Below the pieces are notes generated by a model. That model was not told where the DNA came from, did no database searches, and worked only from the letters and a program-made list of their open reading frames with translations. Source: Setaria digitata (lineage: Eukaryota > Nematoda > Chromadorea > Rhabditida > Setariidae). Taken from it: a DNA stretch of 64,000 nt. The translations under genes were made by a program, and so were the position numbers. Positions 43,496 through 54,346 of this stretch are shown here, piece by piece. The DNA is taken from positions 1 to 64,000 of the forward strand of contig RCAB01000297.1 in NCBI GenBank assembly GCA_003640385.1, read 5' to 3'. The first letter of the stretch is position 1. Each line of letters begins with the position of its first letter.

Positions 43496-45535
43496 ATGGA
43501 TTTAGATGGTGCAACAACGAGTGATAATGATGATTATATGTCCGATACATATACAACTGTGGATTTACGGCCTGGTTTGTTAGCAGTTTATTAGAGGGAT
43601 AAATTTTTTTGTAATTTTTGCGTAAAATTTTTATTCCGAAATTGAACGAAAAGTTTGAATCTGAAGCATGTATTAATCAAAATTTGCTTTTTTAATTTGA
43701 AAAATTATTTTCCGTACTCTAAAAATTATCATTCATTTACAAATAAGCTTAGTTTTGCTCGAAGGAGTTGAAGGTCGAAGTAAGTTAGAAATATTATATA
43801 AGTCATATTGTTATACTGTTATCGTATCAAAAGTATTGTGGACAGAGTGAAATATAAATATGTCCGATAGGTAAAAATGAATAATTGGTCAATAGGAATA
43901 GATTTTCGTAGTTCTTTCTCTTTTTTCTGCAGTTATTCTAGGAATTGCAAAAACCTATACCCAACGGCGACACTTAAAAGTGGAATCAAAACAAATGGAA
44001 AATATTGAACGCTTGCGAAATATGCCGAAGCGTTCGGAACTAGAGAAAAAGATGCGGGATGATGCTTTGGCGAAGCCTGTTAGTGAGAATTCGAAAGGAT
44101 TCTTATTGCTGTCTAAAATGGGTTACAAGCCAGGGATGAGTTTAGGTGTAGATAAAGAAGGTATTTTTCTTTTTTTTTTTAAGAAAAAAAATAAAATATT
44201 AATGTTTAGTGATCATTTGTTAAAAGCCGTTCAGATACATTCTCTTATGTACTTTCATTAAAGAAATTATGGCACATTCATATATTTCCATTATGAGAAA
44301 TTGTTTCTATTAAAAAAGAAAAAGGAAAATGAAGTTAAGTGGATAAATAGTAAGGAAGGAAGAAGCACACATTGTTTTTGTTTAGAATAACAAATTCCTA
44401 CTTTTTTTTCTGGAAATTTTATTTAAGTTCAGGCTGCAGTAAAGCGATTAAAGTGCCGATTCCACTAGAGCTCAAAACTGATCGTGCAGGGCTAGGACAT
44501 AGTACTGAAGAAAATGAAAAACGAAAAAAGCGTATGGATTTGTATCAAAAAGCTGTGTTGGAAAAAGCGAAAGCTAGCGTTAGCTCATTAAAAATCTTGT
44601 ATCTTGAGCTAATAGTGAAGCCTTCACTTTATTAGTACTGTTTTATTAATGATTAGATTAATTCATCTATTAAGTTGGAATGTTACATCGGAAGTTTTAG
44701 TTAATCAAATTTGGTTTTAGGATGAACTTATCGATGACTTTTCCTTAAGGAAACGCTTTGCGGCGCATGCAAAACAGCTATCAAAGGACTTGAAGGAAAG
44801 TCGAAAAGTGTGCCAGGAATTAGATGCCAGGTTAAGTTGAGCATGGATCTCTGCCGATATTTTAAATCTAAAACTTATAAATTCTGGATTCAATTTTTCA
44901 TTTTCAGAAATGGCTTGGAACTTCCTACGTCTTATCATTTTTGGCCAATATACAGGTTAAAAAATGACGAAGATCCTTTTTTATTGAAAAGGAGAAGGAC
45001 TGAAGAATCCGAATATGTTGCAGAAGCTTTCATTTATTTCAATGGAAAAATGGCACCTGATGATCTAAAGGTTGAGGAGTTGCCGCGGAATGAAATTATT
45101 GAAAAGTATGTGTTTTTTATGAGAGGTAAAGAATAGAGCAGAGAGATTAGCCTCAAATTGTTCAGTTTCTTAAAATGGTGTTTTTTTTATTCTTTAACTG
45201 ATGTGTGAATTAAAAATTCATAAATTCTTTTTTCATTTCTAATTTATAAATCAACTTCTTTATTGCAGGCCCTTATTCTAGATTGATATTAGTATCTGTG
45301 TAAATCAAAACAAAAAATTAAAACATCGCGTTACAGAAACGAAAAAACTGATGTAAAAATTTGAACCAGTGCAGTGGAAATTACTTACAGATTAACAGAA
45401 CTAACGATGTATCTCCGAAACACCCATTTTTACTGCATTTGGTGCGGAGCTCAATATGATTCCAAGGAAGAAATGGAGAACAGTTGTCCAGGAGGTACAA
45501 GAGAAGAACATGATGATTGTGATGATGACAGTTAA
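43496..45535 (+). CDS. GPATCH11: GPATCH11 (G-patch domain-containing protein 11)
   Basis: Six exons, 43496-43574, 43933-44160, 44433-44578, 44721-44830, 44908-45105 and 45391-45535, give 301 aa; the phases close exactly. An acidic start precedes a basic helical stretch (residues 40-70). The G-patch begins at about 80 with SKGFLLLSKMGYKPGMSLGV and ends near DRAGLG, followed by a charged coiled region (EENEKRKKRMDLYQKAVLEK) and the family motif RKVCQELD. The C-terminus has a putative C2HC finger: C269 and C272 (THFYCIWCGAQYD), C286 and H294 (CPGGTREEHD). This C-terminus is the best identifier of GPATCH11/CCDC75. G-patch proteins activate DEAH helicases, and this one is linked to splicing and to kinetochores. 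It shares a promoter region with the SR-protein gene and is followed head to tail by CWF19L1. The frame across 44940-44950 could also be read as a short intron, but a continuous exon is simplest. Confidence 0.93.
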
Positions 45536-46168
45536 AAGATATCATTGTGCTCCTCGTTTTTTTTTTTTTTTTTTTTTTTAGAGATTATTGTTGCTTTTTC
45601 TTGGATATCTCAATGATCCTTGTTAGGTGATATATGATATTATTATCAGAATATTGTCCTTAGTTAGGGCCATGAACGGATTTATCCAACATTTTAAAAA
45701 AAAAAGGTAAAAAAAGAAAATTTTCGGCTGATGTATGTGTTGTTTCGTCTTTTCGGTTTAAATATAGTGTCGTGTTTCCCAGTTTGCATAAAACTTATGC
45801 AACTTTCATCCTAAATTATCAAATCTTCTTATATTTTATCCCATAAAAGTTTCACGTGGTGTTGTGATTTATTTCTTGGTTGTTTTTTCTTTTTTTTTGT
45901 AAATGAATGCTATGTGTTTACTGTTTCTGTGTTTAAAATTGCTGCGGAATATTCCATTCCAAAAGTAGTTATTGTATTTTGTTGGCCTGTGGTAAATATG
46001 ATAATTAAGAGGAATGGATGATTGCGTTAGAAGCGTTGTTCTATAATATATTTTCAGTTAATTATAAAACTTTAATTTCTCTTCGCTAATGTCTTCTCAT
46101 AAGTAGTTTAAAAAAACTTTCAGTGTTACATGCGGGGAAGGTTAAGAGTTTGCAAAAGTCTTCCGTTT

Positions 46169-46174
46169 AATAAA
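46169..46174 (+). terminator. AATAAA just upstream of the CWF19L1 acceptor
   Basis: The signal lies about 17 nt before a TTTAG splice acceptor at 46188-46192, whose exon carries the CWF19L1 ATG 10 nt later. Poly(A) site and trans-splice site this close would fit an operon without a spacer. Confidence 0.35.
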
Positions 46175-46187
46175 TATTTTTAAGTCC

Positions 46188-46192
46188 TTTAG
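46188..46192 (+). promoter_or_regulatory. Likely spliced-leader acceptor of CWF19L1
   Basis: TTTAG ends at 46192, 10 nt ahead of the ATG at 46203. Confidence 0.5.
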
Positions 46193-46202
46193 AATTTCGA
46201 AA

Positions 46203-49200
46203 ATGTCTGAACAGCCTCTCAAAATTCTTGTTTGCGGTGATGTGTATGGACAGTTCGACTCATTGCTGAAGCGAGTAAATGCTGTCAACAAAAAAGTAAC
46301 TTTAGCGATCTTTCATATAATTGTGTGACGTAAAATTTATCCTACTTTGTTGTGTTCGTTAGTCTCATGCTTTTAAACAAGCATGTTTTAAGACTGAACT
46401 AGATTTTTCACTGTCAGTTGATCGAAATAGAAGGTCACGGTAGCCGCTTCTACATAATTCTATAATGTATTTTGTATAAACGGTGTTGCCACAAGAATGA
46501 ATTGCTANTTTTCACTGTCAGTTGATCGAAATAGAAGGTCACGGTAGCCGCTTCTATATAATTCTATAATGTATTTTGTATAAACGGTGTTGCCACAAGA
46601 ATGAATTGCTAAATTTATCAGCAATAAGAAATAAAAGTATTCAATGGGATTAGTATTGTTTCAAACTGCAGATTTGGAAGAGTTGTATAGCAGTTTCAGT
46701 TAGTCGAAATTGAATCAGTAATCTCTTAGAAATAGAATTGCTTCTATAACTTACATCTTTTCTTTACTGATTGGAAAGTCGAACGAGAAACTTGAAAATA
46801 TTAACACAATTTCATAACTTCTGAACTAATTTTTAGTAAAAATTCATGGCGAAAAGTATTTCATTTATTTTTAGAATGGTCCATTCGATATGCTCTTTTG
46901 TGTTGGGGAATTTTTCGGTCCAGATAATGAATCAAATGAGCGAATTATCAATGGCGTTATGGAAATGCCCATTTCTACCTATATTTTAGGTTATTTATTT
47001 TTTTGTGGAATTTTTTTTTATATGTTTCAAATATTTTATTAGTATTCGCTGTAATTTGCAAGTTAACCCGATCATAGTGGAAGGTTACCGAAATTAATCT
47101 TGTTCCATATTATAATCGATTGTTTGCGGCACAAGCTTTAGTTGTCTTCGGACTACACAAAAGAAGCTCAGCAATAGCTAATGAAAAATTCTGTTAACAA
47201 TATTCTCATGCAGCTGCTAAATTTAGCATTGTACTGCTAGTCTCTCTGAAGCAGTTATTCTTGCCATATATAGATGGCTTCTTTAATGATTTAAATTTAG
47301 TGATTTTTTTGAAGACATTGAAGTTAAAAGTTTAAAGAAAGCTTATAATGAGTTTTGATCAGAAACTGTTTAATATAATAATTAGGACCATGTTGCCCGT
47401 CAACATCACGTTTTTATCCGGAAGATGGTATCGAATTCTTTACAAATCTGACGTATCTTGGGAAAAGGGGGATACTGAATACAGCAGGTGGGCTTCAGGT
47501 GGCATATATGAGTGGAATTGAGGGCACACAGGGATTGCCTTTTCAGGTGAATTGTTTGAAATCTGTTTTGAACAGTTTTGAGACTGTTATTGAAGATACC
47601 ATTAAATTTTACTATTAAAGTAATGACTGGAGCTTGCTCATCTACCTGTCTGTTCTTTGCTTACTTTTACTCGTAGTTAAGTAATTTTGGAAGGGTATTG
47701 TACTCTTTTAAATTAAGTAATCTGTTATATTTTCCACATTTTTTAGTTTGATCAGGCCGATGTCGGTGATTTGCTCAAGTTTGTGAAAGCAAGTACTGGA
47801 TATTTAGGGCTGGATCTTTTGCTTACATCTATGTGGCCAGCTGAGGTATCAATTTATGGACTTATCATTTGTTCCATTTTCCCTTACTATATACTTGGTG
47901 TAAATTTATATAAATTTTTAACTTTGCCACGTTTTAGATTTCGAAATTTTCAACAAATTGTCCAAAAAAAGATATTGAAGGAAGTCGGCTTTTATCACAG
48001 CTTGCTGCAGGCTTGAAACCCCGTTACCATTTCGCTGGAATGGGTACACATTACGAAAGAACACCATACAGGTTGTAATTTTCTCTCCAGATTTTGAAAT
48101 TCTAATTATTTGTTATATGTTTTATTCTTCTCTCTATCGTAGATATGGATAGGTGTTTTTTTGGATATTATTCTTTTTTTCTGATATTTCCAAAGCGAAA
48201 AATTCAAGTCTCTTGAGATTTTCTTTGTCTGGGGTTAGAATTTTATCAAAAAAATAATCTGAACAGGAAAAAAAATTGAGGAATCATCGAGTTCTACAAG
48301 AAGCGGCTCAACATGTTACACGTTTTATTGGTTTAGCTCCAGTGCTTAATCCAGAGAAGGATAAGTGGCTTTATGCTTTCTCGATCACGCCTATTCGGAA
48401 ATTGTCAAGAGCTGAACTTACTGCACAACCGGCTAATGCTACGGAGTTTCCGTATATGGAAATTCTGGCACGAATGATATTAGAGTATGGCTCAGCTTTC
48501 GTTTTTTTTTTTTTTTTTTTTTTTTTTGGGGGGGGGGGGGGNCTCATAGAATATGCATGTCACGAGTGAAAGGATAATTTAAGAAAAGTAAGCTTTCAAA
48601 ACATTTAAAGATATCCTCGAAGTCGGTGCATTGCTTAATACAGTTTTTATAACACAGTGTTGTGCTACATTATGAGAGATTTCCAGGAGCTATTTGCNGT
48701 AAGCTTTCAAAACATTTAAAGATATCTTCGAAGTCGGTGCATTGCTTAATACAATTTTTATAACACAGTGTTGTGCTACATTATGAGAGATTTCCAGGAG
48801 CTATTTGCTGCTGAATTTATTGATGGCTAAAAATTAGAGCTATAAAAATACAAAATTTCTGATTATTCAGTGACAGAGATAAGAGAGAAGAGCAGAATGC
48901 GAAGGAACAATATTTTTTTGATATGTCTGTCGAAGTTGAGGATATTGTTGACCATGGCGGTAAAAGGCGAAGGAAAGATGGTAAGTTTAAATCCTTTCAT
49001 ATTCAAATTAAACAAAGAAAGACACACTTTGTTAAAATTACAAAACGGCCTTCCCATAAAATTTTATTTAACTGTGAAGGAACTGTAAAAACCGCTGCAT
49101 CGCAAACACGAATGATCATATCAAGATTTTCGCCATGTAGAAAAATTTTCATGCTGATTCTAGTTCAGCTCTTAAGGGATTCTTTCGCAATGCTTTTGGT

Positions 49201-50653
49201 TATCGGAAGTTTTTAATGGTGCCAGTTTTTTAGTGTCTTCCTCTCGAGAACCACGAGTTCAGCAGCCTTGTTGGTTTTGTCTGTCAAACGTAGATGCAGA
49301 ACAGTATTTAATAATATCTGTAGCGGATGAATGCTACTTAGCGATGCCGAAGGGTCCTCTGGTTGATGATCATGTGATGATTTTGTCGATTGGTAGTTTT
49401 TTGGCTTTCTTTTTATTCCTAATGGAAAGGTTCGGTTCTTCAAAATCTTTGGAAATGAGCGCTCAGGGATAGTTCTGGCCACGGAATAAAATCAGTGCTA
49501 TTTTTTTTTTTATAGGCCACATACAGTCAATTGTAGCAGCTCCTCAAACAGTTCGAGATGATATCAAAAAATATAGAGATGCCTTGACGTTGATGTTTGA
49601 TAAGCAAGGCAAACTACCAGTATTTTTCGAAAGGAATTACAAAACGCAACATTTGCAGGTCTGCTTCATTTAGTTCGAACTATTTTCCAGTAGTACATTT
49701 CACGGTTTCTCAATCCCCTACTTTTATATTTATATCATTTTACTCCCAAAAAGATGTGAAAAGAATATAAAGGAATGTCCCGATAAATACTTAATTTGAG
49801 TTCGTCTACCATTCATTAACAGTGTTATTTTTTCGAAAAATTCTTATTTTTCGGTTCTTTCATGCCAACAACAATATTGGTTAACAAAATTAAGAACAGT
49901 CCTATTGAAGCCAAGCCTGTAAATCCGGTACAACCATTCATTCTTACATCTTCCTCCTTCATGAGAAAGTTATGATTATGGAGAAAATATTGCAGCTACA
50001 AGTTGTACCGATCCCGAAAACTTATGCGAAAGCTTTGCGAAGTTCATTTCTAAATGCTGCGCAAATGAAGAATATAGAAATGGTATTCCTGAAAGAGGAT
50101 GAGGAGGTACACCTGTCATCGGTCAAAAATCTTTCTCTCATACATTAATGATACTTCACTATGCATTAGTCAGTATTATTCAAAAAAAAAAAAATTACTT
50201 TCAGATTTGGGATATAGTAAATGAAGGCTGTCCGTATTTTCTTGTTGAACTTCCTGATGGCAGTCGGCTCTATTCGCTGAAAATGATCGATTTTCCGTTA
50301 CAATTTGGACGAGAAGTTGGTTTATTTACTTAGTTCGATGAACATTCCAGACTGTTGGGCTTGAATTTCTTTCTGTCTCACGCTTAGTGAATTTTTGTTG
50401 ATTGAAGAATTATCTGAAGCAGAAATGGAATCATTTCCTCGATTTGTTTGAGGAATTCCCGAATAGAAAGAATTTCATCACATGTTTGTCGAAATCTGAG
50501 TTATAGGTATTGGCAGGACCGAGTTTGTTGGACTGTGAAGAAAAAGTTGATTGGCGTCAGTGTGAACTGGAGAAAAGTGAGCAAATGAAGCTGATAGATA
50601 AGTTGAAGCAAATTTTCAAACCATATGATTTCACCGATGTTGATGATGAATGA
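46203..50653 (+). CDS. CWF19L1: CWF19L1 (CwfJ-family splicing and debranching factor)
   Basis: Twelve exons: 46203-46295, 46875-46989, 47386-47546, 47747-47845, 47938-48071, 48281-48484, 48871-48980, 49234-49392, 49516-49658, 49996-50106, 50205-50315 and 50507-50653. They encode 528 aa, close to the human protein. The N-terminus ([20 protein letters not shown], then CVGEFFG) is the metallophosphatase-like fold. [21 protein letters not shown] (about 182-203) is a family hallmark. CwfJ_C_1, about 310-425, contains [21 protein letters not shown] and the HIT-like [10 protein letters not shown]. CwfJ_C_2 runs to the end ([25 protein letters not shown]). Relatives work with the Dbr1/Drn1 lariat-debranching machinery. 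Intron 5 ends in TTGAG, not CAG; the conserved PYRNH junction requires it, since the upstream CAG leads to an immediate stop. Introns hold unmerged overlaps (46405-46611, 48588-48808). Confidence 0.95.
46405..46611. repeat. Unmerged contig overlap around N at 46508
   Basis: The 103-bp copies on either side of one N differ by one C/T. They lie in CWF19L1 intron 1, outside coding sequence. Confidence 0.9.
48502..48542. other. T26-G14 run ending in N (assembly artefact)
   Basis: A run of 26 T at 48502-48527 passes straight into 14 G at 48528-48541 and then an N. In a genome this poor in G such a run is implausible and looks like low-quality read ends. It lies in CWF19L1 intron 6, just after the GTATGG donor. 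Confidence 0.8.
48588..48808. repeat. Unmerged contig overlap around N at 48698
   Basis: The 110-bp copies 48588-48697 and 48699-48808 differ at two positions. They are also in CWF19L1 intron 6. Confidence 0.9.
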
Positions 50654-51158
50654 CGTGTTTACATTCCGCAAGAAACATATAAAAGTTAAATTCTTTTAAA
50701 AATCCGGCTAAAGTTGATTCTTTTCATTATTCACAGATACAATAACTTCATTCAGCTATCAGTTGCCTATGTGTCTAGTAATCTTGCGGAAAAATAACTT
50801 TTAATAAATTGAAGTTGCGTTAACTTAAAACCTTCACAGTCACGACGGAAGATTCAAACTTTTAATACCCGGTAGAGTTAAGACCCATAGTTTTTCTTAT
50901 TAGTGCAGAATTTATATCCCGACAATTTCAAACCCAACGAAACCATTTAAGCACTTATTCAGTGGAACGTATCCCCTTCAAATATTGCGATGATTACGGG
51001 ACGAAAATTTCGGCTTTCCCGAAAAATTAAACTCATTTCTAAAACATGAAAACATGCATGATGAAACAAAAATGTAGAAAACAAATATAAACAACAACAT
51101 GATAAGCTGAGCCTAAGTGCAACCAAAACAAAGCCTAGAGAGTTATACTACTGAGTAA
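50654..51158. other. Intergenic region between convergent genes
   Basis: 505 bp between the CWF19L1 stop (+) and the chromodomain gene stop (-). It is moderately AT-rich with no open frame of note. It should hold the 3' UTR of CWF19L1; a clear AATAAA on the + strand is not obvious. Confidence 0.55.
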
Positions 51159-51164
51159 TTTATT
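51159..51164 (-). terminator. AATAAA overlapping the chromodomain-gene stop codon
   Basis: On the minus strand the last codons read GAA TAA A, so AATAAA starts inside the final Glu codon and contains the TAA stop. If used, the 3' UTR would be only about 15 nt long. Confidence 0.4.
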
Positions 51165-54100
51165 CATGTCTCCAATCGGTACCACTTTCAGGAGCTATTT
51201 CAAGTGCAGGTCTCGGTATATATGAGGCAGGTTTATGCAACTGTACAAGTAGTACCTGCAATGAAAAAAGAATTAGGGTTATAGAACAAATCTACAAAAA
51301 GATTAAAAAATAAAAGTTTTTTCCATCTATTTCCGTATTAATTAAACTATGTAGCTGCTACCATTTTTTTTTTGTGCTTCTAGAAGAAATGCAAAGCTTC
51401 CAATTAATTATAACTACCTGTGCCATCAATAACCACTTCTTCTTTCTTACATAAGATTGGAATTTAATTTTTAGCTTATTCCAACCATTGATCAACGAGG
51501 TGACATAAATAAATCCCTTAGGGTTATTGGTAAGCGGTTCCACTGCAGTATCATTCATCTGCACTTCATCAAACGGACTTTCACCCCACATTCGAACACG
51601 CCACTGCAATTTGCTAATGATTACTTTCTAAATTTTGCAATCCAAAATGCCACATTTCTATACTGACCTTTGCTAAGCTTATGACAGGAAAAATATTCCA
51701 TTTCTGCAAAAATTTACTAAGCCTAAGAAAAAATAAAATTATAAAATTAGAAAGACTAATAATAGACAAATAACTATTTAGTATTTTATGGTACATGGCT
51801 TTAAGCTGTACAGTTTGAAAAGTTGCGGATTGCTGTAATCAAATACACTGCAAGTAATTCAAGAAGAAAGAAATTCTAAAAATTTTGGAAAAATTTAATG
51901 GGAAAATAAAATTACATATCGTGCGCTGCGATAATCGAAAACAGCAAGTAATATCATATAGGCGTAGCGATCATTGGGAAACAAAAATGTTTCATGATTA
52001 AAGCCAATTTCAGTTGTCCAATCGGTTGACTCGAATTCCCACATTGCTCGAACGGATACCGGAAGAAGTATTCGTTTTACTGTGATATCGCTGAAAAATT
52101 ACAGGAATCAAATAAAATTGCTAAATGGATACATATTTAAAAATGTATTTTATAAATGGCACTTAGACTAATTTTCGGGAAATTATTTTTGTGAAATGAA
52201 TTAACTTTGAAAGAGGGGAAAAAAATTGGAAACATATATGGGTAACAGTAAGTGATTTTAATTTTTCCATTATGTCCTATCATAGTAGTATAGTTTTAAA
52301 ATTTACTTTATGCCATAAATGAAATTTAATGCCTTTCATTTTCTTTTTTCATTTATAATTTAAAATCCATACCAACTGATAATATGTAATGCGATAAAAA
52401 GTACAGCAATTTACTGTTGAAGAAAACTGGTAAAAAAAGTAAATTCAATTATGGTCGATCGATATAATGCTCCAACTGAATTTTCCAGTAATATAAAAGT
52501 CAAGAAATATACTACCCTCAGCAAAATTTTGTTTCAGTCTGATTTCGATAAAATAAAGAACATGGAGACGAATTCTTCATAAATTGCAGCGAAAAAAAAA
52601 AAAAAAAAAAAAGAAAAAGAAAAAAAAAGCTTTTCAAAAACCTTCCATACATAATTCCCAATTTGACAGGATATTCTCTCATGGTTTAGTACAAAATTTT
52701 GAAAAGAAATTAAATCAAATCTAGTACTTCACGTGAAAAACTCTGCAATTTATATCCTATGCTCGAACAAATTTTAATTTTTTTTTTTTAAATCTTTTCA
52801 TTTCCATTTACTTCCAGATTTACTCTAATATTAGCGTTAATCTCTACTGATAAAAAGTTATAATGGGAGTGAGTAATAATCAGGTGCCAATCATATTTAA
52901 AACCAAATAATACTGGAAGTCATTTTTTTTTTCTTCTTCACTAATAAAAGAAGCAGAATTAAACATGAAATTGATACATTTTAGAAATTCTCTAAAGAAT
53001 TATTATGTTCTCAAAACAATTATGGAAAAAACTTTAAAAATTAGATGAAAAATATCACGAGAGCGATAGCAAATTAGAAAAATTTTAACAAAAAAAAAAA
53101 AAAAAAAAAGACTAGTTTCTGTGAAAAAGACAGAAATGGAAGGAGAGAGAGAGAGAATGAGAGAAGACGAGGAAGAAAAAGAAGGCGAAGGACAATAGCT
53201 AGGAGAGAATAATTCTATATGACACATATATAAAAGATTGCGCACATATATTTCCAAACTAATTAATTTTATTAAATGCCAAAACGGCATGAACATCAGG
53301 TAATCCAAATAATTTTATAAGAAAAAAAAAAAAATTAACAGCAGCTAATAATTTAAATTGTACCTAGCAAGTTCTTTTCTGTTTTCACCATTAAAAATGT
53401 TGCAACTTGAAAAAAAAAGCTTAGGAAATTGTTGATTTTCAAAAGTTTAATACAACCGCATTTGTTGCATCAAACATTTAAAAATCCTACATGCCTTTTT
53501 CACTTTGTCGTATTTTAAAGTATTTTTCTTTTTTTTTTTTTTTTTTTTTTTTTAAAGCTATTTATTAGCCAATTGATGTGCATGCAATATACAACGTATC
53601 TACAATCAATTTAACAATTTTATATCGCTTACATTTTTCATTTTAGAAATTACATCAATTAAATGCTAGTTAGATTGAAATGGAAAACTTTTCCGAAGAC
53701 TATCTAACTACTCTTTCATATGCTCTTTATAATAGTAATCATCACCCAATTACTACCACAATTATCACTATCAATTACAAGATAACGATGATGAACGAAT
53801 TAATCATCATTTATTGTTCTATTTCTTCTCAATGTGCGTGTGTGATATATTTTCACACTGAAAATTTAATCACAAAAGCAAAAAAAAAAAAAAAAAAAAA
53901 AAAATAGGTGAAGAAAAAGAATTGAAAAAAAAAAAATTTTTTTTTTTTTTGAGCAAAATAAAATTAATACCCTAGTTGAGGAGTGCACATCCAATGCGCT
54001 ATTTAAAAACTGATTAAAAACTGATCTTAAGTCTTAATCATATAGCTGTTTGCTATGGGAATCTAAGTGATGTATGCTACCACAAACCTCTTTTCATCTC

Positions 54101-54309
54101 TCTCATTTCGTTCTGCACTTTTCATCATAATAAATTCGCTATTATCAAGCAGTTATTGTAGGAAAAAAAAAAAAAAAATCCCATGCCTACAAATTTTTAT
54201 AATTATATTCAGAAAAAAAGAATAATGATCATAATTTATAGTTCGTATAATTTTAACTGTATACAAGTAAATTAAATTCCAACTTCAATGGCTGATCATT
54301 TTAAGAAAT

Positions 54310-54346
<37 letters not shown>

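Larger units (their letters stand above)
45536..46192 (+). other. GPATCH11-CWF19L1 spacer
   Basis: 657 bp on the shared strand with no open frame of note, a T-run at 45558-45579 and no supported gene. It ends with AATAAA and a 3' splice site just ahead of CWF19L1, so it may be a long GPATCH11 3' UTR, an operon spacer or a separate promoter. Confidence 0.5.

Noticed and set aside
48261..48266. GAACAG as the intron 5 acceptor of CWF19L1
   Set aside because: Gives a stop after three codons with the A-run as written and breaks the conserved PYRNH junction.
49213..49482. Minus-strand 89-aa frame
   Set aside because: Antisense shadow of CWF19L1 exon 8.
51160..52090. A separate membrane-protein gene such as TMEM231
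   Set aside because: No clear transmembrane segments or family motifs. Splice phase 2 joins these exons to the ankyrin exons, so one gene is simpler.
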